Below, one piece after another: positions 15,807-25,488 of a stretch of DNA of 38,860 nucleotides (its first letter is position 1; the number at the start of each line of letters is the position of its first letter). Source of the DNA: Pseudomonadota bacterium (lineage in GTDB: Bacteria; Pseudomonadota; Alphaproteobacteria; Rhodobacterales; Rhodobacteraceae). The translations under genes were made by a program, and so were the position numbers. The stretch covers positions 1-38,860 of the forward strand of contig CAUJIU010000084.1 in NCBI GenBank assembly GCA_963205075.1, given 5' to 3'. Below the pieces are notes generated by a model. The model searched no databases, had not been told where the DNA came from, and saw only the letters and a program-made list of their open reading frames with translations.

Positions 15807-16517
15807 TCACTCCGCCGGACGGCGCGGCGCGCCACGGCGCGACCGCACGATCTGGTAGCCCGGCCGCAGAAACAGGTAGCGCAGCGGCACGAACAGACCC
15901 GACAGGATGTGCACCAGCCGGGTGAACGGGAACAGCACGAAGATCGTCAGGCCAAGGAAGATGTGCAGCTTGAACACCAGTGCCGCGTGCAGCACGTAGT
16001 CCGCCGCCCCGCCCTGGAAGGTGAAGATCATCTGCGCCCAGGTCATGAACTTGACCATCTCGTGGCCGTCCAGATGCTGGAACGAGACCGGCACCGTCCC
16101 CAGACCCAGCACAAGCTGGACGATGAGGATCAGCAGGATGGCGATATCGGCAACCGACGAGGTCTTGCGGATGCGCGGATCGACCCAGCGGCGATGGAAC
16201 AGCAACGCGCCGCCGATCAGGGCGAACACGCCGGCGATGCCCCCGCCCACCGCGGCCAGCAACTGCTTGGCGGTGTGGCTGACGCCCAGCGCGTCAAAGA
16301 TCCAGATCGGGGTCAGCAGACCCACGACATGGCCCGCGAAGATCACCAGCACCCCGACATGGAACAGGATCGAGCCCCACATCAGCTGCTTGCGGCGCAG
16401 GAGTTGCGACGACGAGGTCTTCCAGGTGAAGGGATCGCGCTCATAGCGGGCGATACTGCCCAGGATCAGCACGGCCAGGGCGATGTAAGGGTAGATGCCG
16501 AAAAGGAAATAGTTCAT
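15807..16517 (-). CDS. narI: Respiratory nitrate reductase gamma subunit (cytochrome b)
   Basis: A 236-residue inner-membrane di-heme cytochrome b that oxidises quinol on the periplasmic side and passes electrons to NarH. Five transmembrane helices can be traced. The four heme-ligating histidines are at the expected spacing: His53 (ILFH), His63 (FAGHVVGL), His185 (VFKLH) and His203 (TRLVHILSG). The length is close to the 225 residues of the E. coli protein; the C-terminus is slightly longer and basic. It follows narJ with a 12-base gap and overlaps or abuts the start of the isomerase gene. Confidence 0.97.
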   Translation of the reverse strand: MNYFLFGIYPYIALAVLILGSIARYERDPFTWKTSSSQLLRRKQLMWGSILFHVGVLVIFAGHVVGLLTPIWIFDALGVSHTAKQLLAAVGGGIAGVFALIGGALLFHRRWVDPRIRKTSSVADIAILLILIVQLVLGLGTVPVSFQHLDGHEMVKFMTWAQMIFTFQGGAADYVLHAALVFKLHIFLGLTIFVLFPFTRLVHILSGLFVPLRYLFLRPGYQIVRSRRGAPRRPAE

Positions 16518-16529
16518 CTGAGCCTCCTG

Positions 16530-17234
16530 TTACTCAGCCGCAACGGGCCGCGCGGGGGTGACGGGGGTATCCATGCGGGACAGAATGTCGCGCACCTGCG
16601 GGCAACCGGCATTGGGATCGGGGCCGAACACGACCTCGCTCTCCTCCCAGACCTCGTCGAGTGCGTCGAGATCATTGGGGTCATCGTCGGGGATCTGGAG
16701 CAGTTCCGAGACCGCCTCGACATCGACCTTGGCGCCCGAAAGCTGCTGCAATGCCGCGAACACGGCCGCATAGGGGCTTTCGCGCCGCGTCAGCCGCGTG
16801 GCCAGCGCCTCGAAGATATGCACCGCATCGGCCAGCACCTCGCGGGCCTCCTCCGCGGGGCGGCTGGCAAGGAATTCGAGCAGCACCGGCAGATGGTCGG
16901 GCAGCTCGCTGGTGGCGGGCTCGAAACCCGCCTCGCGGTAGGTTTCCAAGAGCGAGACCATGGCGCCGCCACGGTCACGGCTCTCGCCGTGGACATGCTC
17001 GAACAGGTTGAGCGACAGGGTCCGCGACCGGTCGAAGAGGCCCACATAGGCCTCTTCCAGTTCATAGATGTCCTGCGCGGTCAGGGTATCGACCAGGGGG
17101 CGCAGGTCGCGGCGGGCGGCGGCGGTCAGGCGGGTTTCGGAGGCGAGAACGCCACCGATCTCCGGCATGGCCGCCTGCAACTCGGCACGGGGGTAGCTGA
17201 GGACCAGCGACAGGGCCTTGAGCGTGCGATCCAT
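16530..17234 (-). CDS. narJ: Nitrate reductase molybdenum cofactor assembly chaperone
   Basis: A 234-residue cytoplasmic, largely helical chaperone of the TorD/DmsD family that binds apo-NarG and allows insertion of the molybdenum cofactor before NarGH docks on NarI. The family pattern is visible in LSLVLSYPRAELQAA at the start, TLSLNLFEHVHGESRDRG in the middle, and ELPDHLPVLLEFLASRP. The C-terminus is acidic. The ATG at 17234 shares a base with the narH stop (TGATG), so translation is coupled. Size and sequence are ordinary for the family. Confidence 0.96.
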   Translation of the reverse strand: MDRTLKALSLVLSYPRAELQAAMPEIGGVLASETRLTAAARRDLRPLVDTLTAQDIYELEEAYVGLFDRSRTLSLNLFEHVHGESRDRGGAMVSLLETYREAGFEPATSELPDHLPVLLEFLASRPAEEAREVLADAVHIFEALATRLTRRESPYAAVFAALQQLSGAKVDVEAVSELLQIPDDDPNDLDALDEVWEESEVVFGPDPNAGCPQVRDILSRMDTPVTPARPVAAE

Positions 17235-18757
17235 CAGAAGGCCTCCGAAGGCAGGGTCAGCGTCTTTTTCTTGCCGCCGAACATCGACCCCTTGCTGATG
17301 CCGGTCGAGCAGCCGTTGCTGTCGGTGAACCCGCAACCGCCCTTGAGGTCATAGGCCTCTTCGACCTGCTCGCGGTGGGTCGTCGGGATGACGAAACGGT
17401 CCTCGTAATCGGCCAGGGCCATGATCTTGTACATGTCCTCGATCATTGCCGCCGACAGGCCGACGCGGGCCGCGATGGCCTCGTCGATCACGCCATCGAC
17501 CGTCTTGGCCCGCATGTAGGTGCGCATGGCCAGCATCCGCTCGAGCGCGGTGACAACCGGGGCTTCGTCGCCGGCAGTCAGCATGTTGGCAAGGTAGCGC
17601 ACCGGGATGCGCAGGCTCTTGACGTCGGGCATGTCACCGTCGATCCCGATCGCCCCGGCAGCGGCGGCGTTCTGGATCGGCGACAGCGGCGGGATGTACC
17701 ACACCATCGGCAGGGTCCGGTATTCGGGATGCAGCGGGAAGGCGACCTTCCACTCCATCGCCATCTTCCAGATCGGGCTCAGGCGGGCGCTCTTGATCCA
17801 GTCCTCGGGCACACCGTCGCGGCGCGCCGCGGCGATGACCTCGGGGTCGCTGGGATCCAGGAACACGCCAAGCTGCGCATCGTAGAGATCCTTGGTATTC
17901 TCGACCGAGGCCGCTTCCGCGATCTTGTCGGCGTCATAGAGCATGACGCCCAGATAGCGGATGCGCCCGACGCAGGTCTCGGAGCACACGGTAGGGTTGC
18001 CGCTTTCGATCCGGGGATAGCACAGGGTGCATTTCTCGGATTTGCCGCTTTCCCAGTTGTAGTAGATCTTCTTGTAGGGGCAGCCCGAAACGCACATGCG
18101 CCAGCCGCGGCACTTTTCCTGATCGATCAGGACAATGCCGTCTTCCTCGCGCTTGTAGATCGCGCCCGAGGGGCAGGATGCGGCGCAGGACGGGTTGAGG
18201 CAGTGCTCGCACAGGCGGGGGAGATACATCATGAATGTATTCTCGTATTCCCCGTAGATCTCCTTCTGGATGCCCTCGAAGTTGTAGTCCTGGCCGCGCT
18301 TGGAAAACTCGCCGCCAAGGATTTCTTCCCAGTTCGGGCCCTTGACGATCTTTTCCATCCGCTCGCCCGTGATCTTGGAGCGCGGGCGCGCGGTCGGGAA
18401 GGCGGTCATCTCGGGCGCCGACTTCAGGTGGTCATAGTCGAAATCGAACGGCTCGTAATAGTCGTCGATCTGCGGCAGGTCGGGGTTGGCGAAGATGTTC
18501 GCCATGATCCGCCACTTGGAGCCCTGCTTGGGGCGCAGCTTGCCGGACCTGGTGCGCTCCCAGCCGCCGTTCCAGCGCGCCTGGTTCTCCCAGTCGGTGG
18601 GATAACCGGTGCCGGGCTTGGTCTCGACGTTGTTGAACCATGCGTATTCGACGCCTTCGCGGCTGGTCCACACGTTCTTGCAGGTCACCGAACAGGTGTG
18701 ACACCCGATGCATTTGTCGAGGTTCAGCACCATGCCGATCTGTGCACGTACCTTCAT
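17234..18757 (-). CDS. narH: Respiratory nitrate reductase beta subunit (iron-sulfur)
   Basis: A 507-residue electron-transfer subunit with four cysteine groups that hold three [4Fe-4S] and one [3Fe-4S] cluster: CIGCHTCSVTC near residue 16; CEHCLNPSCAASCPSG; CRGWRMCVSGCP, in which tryptophan replaces a cysteine as in the E. coli [3Fe-4S] site; and CTLCYPRIESGNPTVCSETC. It links the NarI hemes to NarG on the cytoplasmic face. The start at 18757 (MKVRAQIGMVLNLDKC) matches other NarH proteins, and its ATG overlaps the narG stop by four bases. The stop overlaps narJ. Confidence 0.98.
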   Translation of the reverse strand: MKVRAQIGMVLNLDKCIGCHTCSVTCKNVWTSREGVEYAWFNNVETKPGTGYPTDWENQARWNGGWERTRSGKLRPKQGSKWRIMANIFANPDLPQIDDYYEPFDFDYDHLKSAPEMTAFPTARPRSKITGERMEKIVKGPNWEEILGGEFSKRGQDYNFEGIQKEIYGEYENTFMMYLPRLCEHCLNPSCAASCPSGAIYKREEDGIVLIDQEKCRGWRMCVSGCPYKKIYYNWESGKSEKCTLCYPRIESGNPTVCSETCVGRIRYLGVMLYDADKIAEAASVENTKDLYDAQLGVFLDPSDPEVIAAARRDGVPEDWIKSARLSPIWKMAMEWKVAFPLHPEYRTLPMVWYIPPLSPIQNAAAAGAIGIDGDMPDVKSLRIPVRYLANMLTAGDEAPVVTALERMLAMRTYMRAKTVDGVIDEAIAARVGLSAAMIEDMYKIMALADYEDRFVIPTTHREQVEEAYDLKGGCGFTDSNGCSTGISKGSMFGGKKKTLTLPSEAF

Positions 18758-21700
18758 TCTGCGGACTCCTTCTGGCTGGCGGGCGTATCGAGCCAATCGA
18801 TCTTGGTCATTTTCCGCACGATGACGAACTCGTCCCGGTTGGATCCGACGGTGCCGTAATAGTTGAAACCGTAGGATTGCTGGGCATAGGCGCCGATCAT
18901 GTGGGTCGGTTTGAGCGTGGTGCGGGTCACCGAGTTGTGGATGCCGCCGCGCAGGCCGGTCTTTTGCGAGCCGGGCGTGTTCACGATCTTTTCCTGGGCG
19001 TGATACATCAGCGTCATGCCGTCCTTCACCCGCTGCGACACGACCGCGCGTGCGGTCAGGGCGCCGTTGGTGTTGTACAGCTCGACCCAGTCGTTATCGA
19101 CGATGCCGGCGGTCTTGGCGTCATTCTCGGAAATCCAGATCACCGGACCGCCCCTGTTCAGCGACAGCATCAGCAGGTTGTCGGTATAGGTGGAGTGGAT
19201 GCCCCATTTCTGGTGCGGAGTGATGAAGTTGAGCACCACGTGCGGGCTGCCCGCATCGGTGTTGACCTTGGCGGTGATGGTCTTGAGGTCCACCGGCGGG
19301 CGGTAGGACATGAAGCCTTCACCGAAGGCCCGCATCCACAGGTGATCCTGATAGAGCTGCTGACGCCCGGTCAGCGTGCGCCACGGGATCAGTTCGTGAA
19401 CGTTGGTATAGCCGGCGTTGTAGCAGACCTTCTCGCTCTCGATGCCCGACCAGGTCGGCGAGGAGATGATCTTGCGCGGCTGGGCGGCGATGTCGCGGAA
19501 GCGGATCTTCTCGTCTTCCTTGGGCAGCGCCAGGTGGGCGTGCTCGCGCCCGGTATATTCGCTCAGCGCTTCCCAGGCCTTGACCGCGACCTCACCGTTG
19601 GTTTCCGGCGCCAGCATGAGGATGACCTCGGTGGCGTCGATATCGGTGACGATCTTGGCGCAGCCCTTGGCGGGGCCTTCGGTCCAGACGCCGTTGAGGT
19701 CGCGCAGATGCTGGACCTCGTGCTTGGTGTCCCAACCGATGCCCTTGCCGCCGTTGCCGAGCTTGTCGAGCAACGGACCCACGGCAACGAAGCGGTCATA
19801 GAGCGCCGGATAATCCCGCTCGACCGCCACGAAGTTGGGCGCGGTCTTGCCGGGGATCAGGTCGCATTCGCCCTTCTTCCAGTCCAGCACATCGGGCTGG
19901 GCCAGTTCGCCCGCCGTATCGTGCAGGAGCGGCACCGCGACGACATCCATTTCCTTGCCCAGGATCTCGGGGGCGACTTCCTGGAACTTCTTGGCGATGG
20001 CCTTGAAGATCTCCCAGTCGGACTTGGACTCGTAGGCCGGATCCACCGCCGCCTGCAGCGGGTGGATGAAGGGGTGCATGTCCGAGGTGTTGAGGTCGTT
20101 CTTCTCGTACCAGCTGGCGGTGGGCAGCACGATGTCGGAATAGACCGCCGTGGTCGACATGCGGAAGTCGATGCAGACCAAGAGGTCCAGCTTGCCCTTG
20201 GGCGCTTCCTTGTGCCAGCGGGCCTCCTTGGGCATGGCCAGGCCTTGCTCGGCCAGATCGCCCGCCATCACCCCGTTATCGGTGCCCAGCAGGTGCTTGA
20301 GGAAATACTCGTGCCCCTTGCCTGACGAACCGAGCAGGTTGGAGCGCCAGATGAACAGGTTGCGCGGCCAGTTCTCGGGCGCATCGGGGTCTTCGCAGGA
20401 CATTTCCAGCGCGCCCGACTTGAGGTTCTCGGTCACATAGGCCGGGATTTCCTTGCCCGCCGCCTTGGCGGCCTTGGCCACTTCCAGCGGGTTGGTCTTG
20501 AGTTGCGGGGCGGAGGGCAGCCAGCCCATCCGCTCGGCCCGGATGTTGTAGTCGATCAGGTTGATGTTCCAGTCGCCGTCCGGCGCCGTGGGGCTGATGA
20601 TCTCGTCGGCGGTCAGGGTCTCGTAGCGCCACTGGTCGGTATGGGCATACCAGGCCGAGGTCGAGTTCATGTGCCGCGGCGGCCGGTTCCAGTCCAGCGC
20701 GAAGGCCAGAGGGGTCCAGCCGGTCTGCGGCCGCAGTTTTTCCTGGCCGACGTAATGCGCCCAGCCACCACCGGACTGACCCACGCAGCCGCACATCACC
20801 AGCATGTTGATGACGCCGCGATAGTTCATGTCCATGTGGTACCAGTGGTTCATCGCCGCGCCGATGATGATCATCGACTTGCCTTGGGTCTTTTCGGCGT
20901 TGCGGGCGAATTCACGCGCCACTGCGATGATCTTGTCCTGGCTCACGCCGGTGATCTTTTCGGCCCAGGCCGGGGTGCCCGGCATGTCCTGGTCGTAGGA
21001 CTTGGCGACCCAATCACCGCCAAGGCCGCGATCGAGGCCGTAATTGGCGCAGAACAGGTCAAACACCGTGGCCACGCGAATGGTCTTGCGGCCGACCTTG
21101 ATCGACTTGACCGGCACGTTGCGGGTCAGGACATCGGGATGGTCGGTCTTGACGAAGCCGTTGGTGGCAGCGCCGCCGAAATAGGGGAAGTCCACCCCGG
21201 CCACGTCGTCATGTTCGCCATCCAGTATGAGCGACATCCTGAGCGCGGTATCGGCCTTGCCGGCCCGCTCTTCGAGGTTCCACTCGCCCTTTTCGCCCCA
21301 GCGATAGCCGATCGAGCCGTTCGGGGCCACGAGGTCGCCCGACTTGCCGTCGATGGCCACGGTCTTCCAGTCTGGGTTGTTGTCCTCGCCCAGATTGCCG
21401 GTGAGGTCGGAGGCGCGCAGGAACCGTCCGGGAATGAGCCGGCCGTCCTTTTCGTCGATCCGGACCAGCATCGGCATGTCCGAATACTTGCGGCAGTAAT
21501 CCTCGAAATACTCGGCCTGACGGTCGAGGTGGAATTCGCGCAGGATCACGTGGCCAAAGGCCATGGCCAGCGCCGCATCGGTGCCCTGCTTGGCGTTGAG
21601 CCAGATATCGCCGAACTTGGCGGCTTCCGAATAGTCGGGGCTGACGACGGCGGACTTGGTGCCGCGATAGCGCGCCTCGGTGTAGAAATGCGCGTCCGGG

Positions 21701-22485
21701 GTCCGGGTCTGGGGAACGTTGGAGCCCCACAGGATCAGGTAGCCCGCATTGTACCAGTCAGCCGATTCCGGCACGTCGGTCTGCTCGCCCCAGGTCATGG
21801 GCGAGGCCGGCGGCAGGTCGCAGTACCAGTCGTAGAACGACATGCACACGCCACCCAGGAGAGAGAGGTAGCGCGAGCCGGCCGCATAGCTGACCATCGA
21901 CATCGCCGGGATCGGCGAGAAGCCCCAGACACGGTCGGGGCCATATTTCTTGGTGGTATAGGCGTTGGCGGTGGCCACGATCTCGGTGGCCTCGTCCCAG
22001 TTGGCGCGCACGAAGCCGCCCTTGCCGCGCGAGGTGACATAGGAGGCGCGCAGGACCGGATCCTCCTGCAGGCGCGTCCAGGCCTCGACCGGGCTCATGG
22101 TCTCGCGCATGCGGCGCCAGGCCCGCAGCAGCTTGCCGCGGATCAGCGGGTTCTTCACCCGGTTGGCCGAGTAGAGATACCAGCTGTAGGACGCGCCGCG
22201 GGCGCAGCCGCGCGGCTCGTGGTTGGGCAGCCCGGGACGGGTGCGCGGGTAGTCGGTCTGCTGGGTTTCCCAGGTGACGATCCCCGATTTGACGTAGATC
22301 TTCCAGCTGCACGACCCGGTGCAATTGACCCCATGGGTGGAGCGCACGATCTTGTCGTGCCGCCAGCGGTTGCGGTAGGTCTCTTCCCACGACCGGTCCT
22401 CACGCGTGACCTGTCCGTGGCCATTCGAAAACTGTTCCAGCTCTTTGCTCTGGAAAAAGTTCAGTCTGTCGAGCAGATGGCTCAT
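18754..22485 (-). CDS. narG: Respiratory nitrate reductase alpha subunit (molybdenum catalytic subunit)
   Basis: A 1243-residue catalytic subunit that reduces nitrate to nitrite with bis-MGD molybdenum. The ligands of the FS0 [4Fe-4S] cluster are seen as His51, Cys55 and Cys59 in HGVNCTGSCSW and Cys94 in PRGCARG. The molybdenum-binding Asp is about residue 223 in YDWYCDLPPASP. The N-terminus (LLDRLNFFQSK) is the degenerate, uncleaved Tat-like remnant also found in E. coli NarG, so the enzyme should be cytoplasmic and membrane-anchored through NarI. AAGGAGAG lies before the ATG. It is separated from narK by 66 bases holding a strong hairpin. Confidence 0.98.
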   Translation of the reverse strand: MSHLLDRLNFFQSKELEQFSNGHGQVTREDRSWEETYRNRWRHDKIVRSTHGVNCTGSCSWKIYVKSGIVTWETQQTDYPRTRPGLPNHEPRGCARGASYSWYLYSANRVKNPLIRGKLLRAWRRMRETMSPVEAWTRLQEDPVLRASYVTSRGKGGFVRANWDEATEIVATANAYTTKKYGPDRVWGFSPIPAMSMVSYAAGSRYLSLLGGVCMSFYDWYCDLPPASPMTWGEQTDVPESADWYNAGYLILWGSNVPQTRTPDAHFYTEARYRGTKSAVVSPDYSEAAKFGDIWLNAKQGTDAALAMAFGHVILREFHLDRQAEYFEDYCRKYSDMPMLVRIDEKDGRLIPGRFLRASDLTGNLGEDNNPDWKTVAIDGKSGDLVAPNGSIGYRWGEKGEWNLEERAGKADTALRMSLILDGEHDDVAGVDFPYFGGAATNGFVKTDHPDVLTRNVPVKSIKVGRKTIRVATVFDLFCANYGLDRGLGGDWVAKSYDQDMPGTPAWAEKITGVSQDKIIAVAREFARNAEKTQGKSMIIIGAAMNHWYHMDMNYRGVINMLVMCGCVGQSGGGWAHYVGQEKLRPQTGWTPLAFALDWNRPPRHMNSTSAWYAHTDQWRYETLTADEIISPTAPDGDWNINLIDYNIRAERMGWLPSAPQLKTNPLEVAKAAKAAGKEIPAYVTENLKSGALEMSCEDPDAPENWPRNLFIWRSNLLGSSGKGHEYFLKHLLGTDNGVMAGDLAEQGLAMPKEARWHKEAPKGKLDLLVCIDFRMSTTAVYSDIVLPTASWYEKNDLNTSDMHPFIHPLQAAVDPAYESKSDWEIFKAIAKKFQEVAPEILGKEMDVVAVPLLHDTAGELAQPDVLDWKKGECDLIPGKTAPNFVAVERDYPALYDRFVAVGPLLDKLGNGGKGIGWDTKHEVQHLRDLNGVWTEGPAKGCAKIVTDIDATEVILMLAPETNGEVAVKAWEALSEYTGREHAHLALPKEDEKIRFRDIAAQPRKIISSPTWSGIESEKVCYNAGYTNVHELIPWRTLTGRQQLYQDHLWMRAFGEGFMSYRPPVDLKTITAKVNTDAGSPHVVLNFITPHQKWGIHSTYTDNLLMLSLNRGGPVIWISENDAKTAGIVDNDWVELYNTNGALTARAVVSQRVKDGMTLMYHAQEKIVNTPGSQKTGLRGGIHNSVTRTTLKPTHMIGAYAQQSYGFNYYGTVGSNRDEFVIVRKMTKIDWLDTPASQKESAE

Positions 22486-22508
22486 TGTTTCTCTCCTTGG
22501 TGGCGGGT

Positions 22509-22535
22509 CGCGCCCGGGATCAGGTCCCGGGCGCG
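22509..22535 (-). other. Very stable hairpin between narK and narG
   Basis: A perfect 11-bp stem (CGCGCCCGGGA and its complement) with a 5-base loop fills most of the 66-base narK-narG gap. It has no following T-run. Likely roles are partial termination, an RNase processing boundary or stabilisation of one mRNA part, giving different levels of transporter and enzyme. Confidence 0.6.
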
Positions 22536-22551
22536 CTGGCGGTCTTGGGGT

Positions 22552-25236
22552 TCAGCAGGGAACCGGTGCCTTGCTGCGGCTGTAATAGGCCCAGGTGACC
22601 ACCACGCAGAGCGCGTAGAAGGCCATGAAGAACCAAAGTGCAGCGTTGGGAGCGCCGGTCATGCTGATCGAGGTGCCGTACAGCTTCGGGATGAAGAAGG
22701 CACCATACGCGGCTATGGCCGAAGTGAAAGCGATAATCGCGGCGCTTTCGCGCTCGATCTGCTTCTGGGTGGCGTCCTTGTCGAGCTTGGGCATCAGCCG
22801 CGGCACTTCCTGACGCATGATCGCGGGGATCATCTGGAAGGTCGAGGCATTGCCGACGCCGGTCAGGAAGAACAGCGCCATGAAGCTGGCGAAGAACAGC
22901 ACGAAATTGCCGCCCTCACCGTTGCTCGGCAGGAACTGGAGCACGCCGAACACCGCGACGATCATGCCCACGAAGGTCCAGAACGTCACCCGGCCACCGC
23001 CGAACTTGTCCGAGACCCAGCCGGTGCCGGCGCGGCTCAGCGCCCCGACCAGCGGACCGAGGAAGGCATAGCTCAGCGCCGACACTTCGGGGAACTGGAG
23101 TTTCATCAGCAGCGGAAAGCCCGCCGAGTAGCCGATGAAGCTGCCGAAGGTGCCGGTATAGAGCACGCACATGATCCAGTTGTGCTTGCGCGAGAAGATC
23201 ACCGCCTGATCGGCAAAGGACGACTTGGCCGATCCGATGTCGTTCATGCCCATATAGGCCGCGATGGTTGCCGCGATGATGAACGGCACCCAGACAAAGC
23301 CGGCGTTCTGCAGCCAGAGCTTGCCGCCGTCCGACAGGGTCTGCGGCTCGCCGCCCAGCGCCCCGAAGACGCCCATGGTGATGACCACCGGCACGACGAA
23401 CTGCATGACCGAGACCCCGAGATTGCCCAGACCGGCATTCAGCGCCAGCGCGTTGCCCTTCTCGGCCTTCGGGAAGAAGAACGAGATGTTGGCCATCGAC
23501 GAGGCGAAGTTGCCGCCGCCGAAGCCGCACAGCAGCGCCAGCACCAGGAAGATCAGGTAGGGGGTGTCGGGGTTCTGCACCGCATAGCCCACGCCCATCG
23601 CCGGCAGGAGCAGCGACGCGGTCGAAACCGTGGTCCAGAGCCTGCCGCCGAAGATCGGCACCATGAAGCTGTAGAAGATCCGCAGCGTGGCGCCCGACAG
23701 GCCGGGAAGTGCGGCCAGCCAGAACAGCTGCGAGGCGGTGAAGTCGAAGCCGATGGCGGGCAGCCGGGCCACGACCACCGACCAGACCATCCAGACCGAG
23801 AAGGCCAGCAAGAGCGCCGGGATCGAGATCCACAGGTTGCGGCGTGCGATGGCCTTGCCGGTATTTGCCCAGAACTCCTTGTCGTCGGGCTTCCATTCGG
23901 TCAGCACCAGGGTGGAATGCTTGGCAGCGTCATGCATGCCGGCGAATTCCGGCAGTTCCGGCAATTCGTCCAGGGCCGGTGCGCTGGCCTGACGTTCCAT
24001 CGCCCGGATCGACATGTGCATCCAGGACAGCGCCACGGCGACCAGGCCGAACAGCAGCAGGAAGCAGGTCGTATAGACGCCCGTCAGGTCAAGCAGGGCA
24101 CCGAAGCCGATGGGCAGCACAAAGCCGCCCAGGCCGCCGATGAGGCCGACCAGACCGCCGACCGAGCCGACATTGTTGGGATAGTAGACGGGAATATGCT
24201 TGTAGACCGCCGCCTTGCCCAGCGACATGAAGAAGCCGAGGCCGAAGATCATCAGGACGAAGGCACCGAAGCCCATGTCGGTTGAAAACGTGATGGCGCC
24301 GTCCTTGCCGTGAATGGTGTAGTCCGTCGGCGGGTAGGACAGCATGAACAGCAGCACCAGCGAGAAGCCGAAGGTCCAGTACATCACGGCGCGCGCGCCG
24401 TAGCGGTCGGAAAGATGCCCGCCATAGGCGCGGAACAGCGAGGCCGACAGCGAAAAGGCCGCCGCCGCCATGCCGGCGGTGCGGATATCGACGCCGTAGA
24501 CTTCCACCAGGTAGTGCGGCAGCCACAGCGCCAGCGCCACGAAAGCGCCGAACACGAAGAAGTAATACAGCGAGAAGCGCCAGACCTGCAGGTTGGCCAG
24601 CGGCTTGAGCTGATCGGCGATGGTCGGAACCTTGGCGCCGCTGGCGCGCATCTTGGCGCGCACCGGGTCGTCCTGGGCGAAGATGAAGAAGACGACGGCC
24701 ATCGTTGCCAGCGCCAGCGCCCAGATATTGGCGACCGCTTCCCAGCCGAAGGCGACCATGATGAACGGCGCGCCGAACTTGGTCACCGCAGCGCCGACGT
24801 TGCCGGCCCCGAAAATGCCCAGCGCGGTGCCCTGCCGGTCACGCGGATACCAGCGCGAGACATAGGCCACGCCGATGGCGAACGAGCCGCCGGCCAGGCC
24901 GACGCCCAGCGCCGCGACCAGGAACATCGTGTAGCTGTCGGCCATGGTCAGCAGCCAGGTGGCCAGTGCCGCCAGCAGCATCTGCAGCGAAAAGACGATC
25001 CGCCCGCCATACTGCTCGGTCCAGATGCCGAGAATCAGCCGGGTGAGCGAACCGGTCAGGACCGGAGTTGCGACCAGAATGCCGAACTCGGTTTCGCTGA
25101 GGCCAAGCTGTTGTTTGATCTGCACGCCGATGATCGCGAAGATCGTCCAGACGGCGAAGCAGAGTGTGAATGCGATTGTGCTGAGGCTCAGGGCTCGGGT
25201 TTGTCCGGCCCTAGGTACCGATTCAATGACGACCAT
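22552..25236 (-). CDS. narK: Fused NarK1-NarK2 nitrate/nitrite transporter
   Basis: A single 894-residue protein holding two complete major-facilitator domains of about 12 helices each. The first (residues about 1-430, NarK1-like) has LTRLILGIWTEQYGG and the nitrate-signature stretch GIFGAGNVGAAVTKFG. The second (about 480-894, NarK2-like) has LRIFYSFMVPIFGGR and GFGGGNFASSMANISFFFP with LNAGLGNLGVSV. In Paracoccus the same fusion imports nitrate by proton symport and exchanges nitrate for nitrite, the two steps needed to feed a cytoplasmic NarG. The ATG at 25236 has GAGGAG upstream; in-frame sequence further upstream is not family-like. It is first in the operon, under a consensus FNR box. 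Confidence 0.95.
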   Translation of the reverse strand: MVVIESVPRAGQTRALSLSTIAFTLCFAVWTIFAIIGVQIKQQLGLSETEFGILVATPVLTGSLTRLILGIWTEQYGGRIVFSLQMLLAALATWLLTMADSYTMFLVAALGVGLAGGSFAIGVAYVSRWYPRDRQGTALGIFGAGNVGAAVTKFGAPFIMVAFGWEAVANIWALALATMAVVFFIFAQDDPVRAKMRASGAKVPTIADQLKPLANLQVWRFSLYYFFVFGAFVALALWLPHYLVEVYGVDIRTAGMAAAAFSLSASLFRAYGGHLSDRYGARAVMYWTFGFSLVLLFMLSYPPTDYTIHGKDGAITFSTDMGFGAFVLMIFGLGFFMSLGKAAVYKHIPVYYPNNVGSVGGLVGLIGGLGGFVLPIGFGALLDLTGVYTTCFLLLFGLVAVALSWMHMSIRAMERQASAPALDELPELPEFAGMHDAAKHSTLVLTEWKPDDKEFWANTGKAIARRNLWISIPALLLAFSVWMVWSVVVARLPAIGFDFTASQLFWLAALPGLSGATLRIFYSFMVPIFGGRLWTTVSTASLLLPAMGVGYAVQNPDTPYLIFLVLALLCGFGGGNFASSMANISFFFPKAEKGNALALNAGLGNLGVSVMQFVVPVVITMGVFGALGGEPQTLSDGGKLWLQNAGFVWVPFIIAATIAAYMGMNDIGSAKSSFADQAVIFSRKHNWIMCVLYTGTFGSFIGYSAGFPLLMKLQFPEVSALSYAFLGPLVGALSRAGTGWVSDKFGGGRVTFWTFVGMIVAVFGVLQFLPSNGEGGNFVLFFASFMALFFLTGVGNASTFQMIPAIMRQEVPRLMPKLDKDATQKQIERESAAIIAFTSAIAAYGAFFIPKLYGTSISMTGAPNAALWFFMAFYALCVVVTWAYYSRSKAPVPC

Positions 25237-25316
25237 GTCGACTCCTCGTTTTCCTGACCGCCGCATCTGGGCGGAAAGTTCGGAGTTGCAGTACCCGCAG
25301 GCTAGGCGTTGCAAGC

Positions 25317-25330
25317 TTGATTTGGATCAA
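25317..25330 (-). promoter_or_regulatory. FNR/NarR box of narK
   Basis: TTGATTTGGATCAA is a perfect TTGAT-N4-ATCAA palindrome centred 87 bases before the narK ATG. With the usual -41.5 placement the start of transcription would fall near 25282, and the minus strand has TACTGC at the matching -10 distance. This predicts activation under low oxygen by FnrP or NarR. Confidence 0.8.
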
Positions 25331-25452
25331 GAAAGCCGGGGTCGCCGCCGAAATAATTACCGGACACACATCCTTGGGGGTGGTTGGCGGCATATCGCAA
25401 GGCATCACTTCGGGATGCGCAGCGCATTGATTGCGATTTGCTTCGATGCTAT

Positions 25453-25466
25453 TTGACTTTTGTCAA
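25453..25466 (+). promoter_or_regulatory. Second FNR-family box, in front of narR
   Basis: TTGACTTTTGTCAA is a perfect dyad of TTGAC half-sites, a permitted variant of the FNR/NNR consensus. Its centre is only about 30 bases upstream of the narR ATG, too close for normal class II activation of narR from that start, so autorepression or a leaderless transcript is suggested. Confidence 0.6.
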
Positions 25467-25488
25467 TCTAGTTGGGATCGCCGCGAAC

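Noticed and set aside
20503-24285. A 1260-codon open frame on the plus strand across narG and narK
   Set aside because: It is antisense to two certain genes, has His/Gln/Arg-rich composition typical of shadow frames in GC-rich DNA, and crosses the narK-narG gap.
25384-25488. N-terminal extension of NarR from an upstream in-frame ATG
   Set aside because: It would run through the TTGAC-N4-GTCAA box and add 35 residues unlike the family; 25489 gives the normal length.
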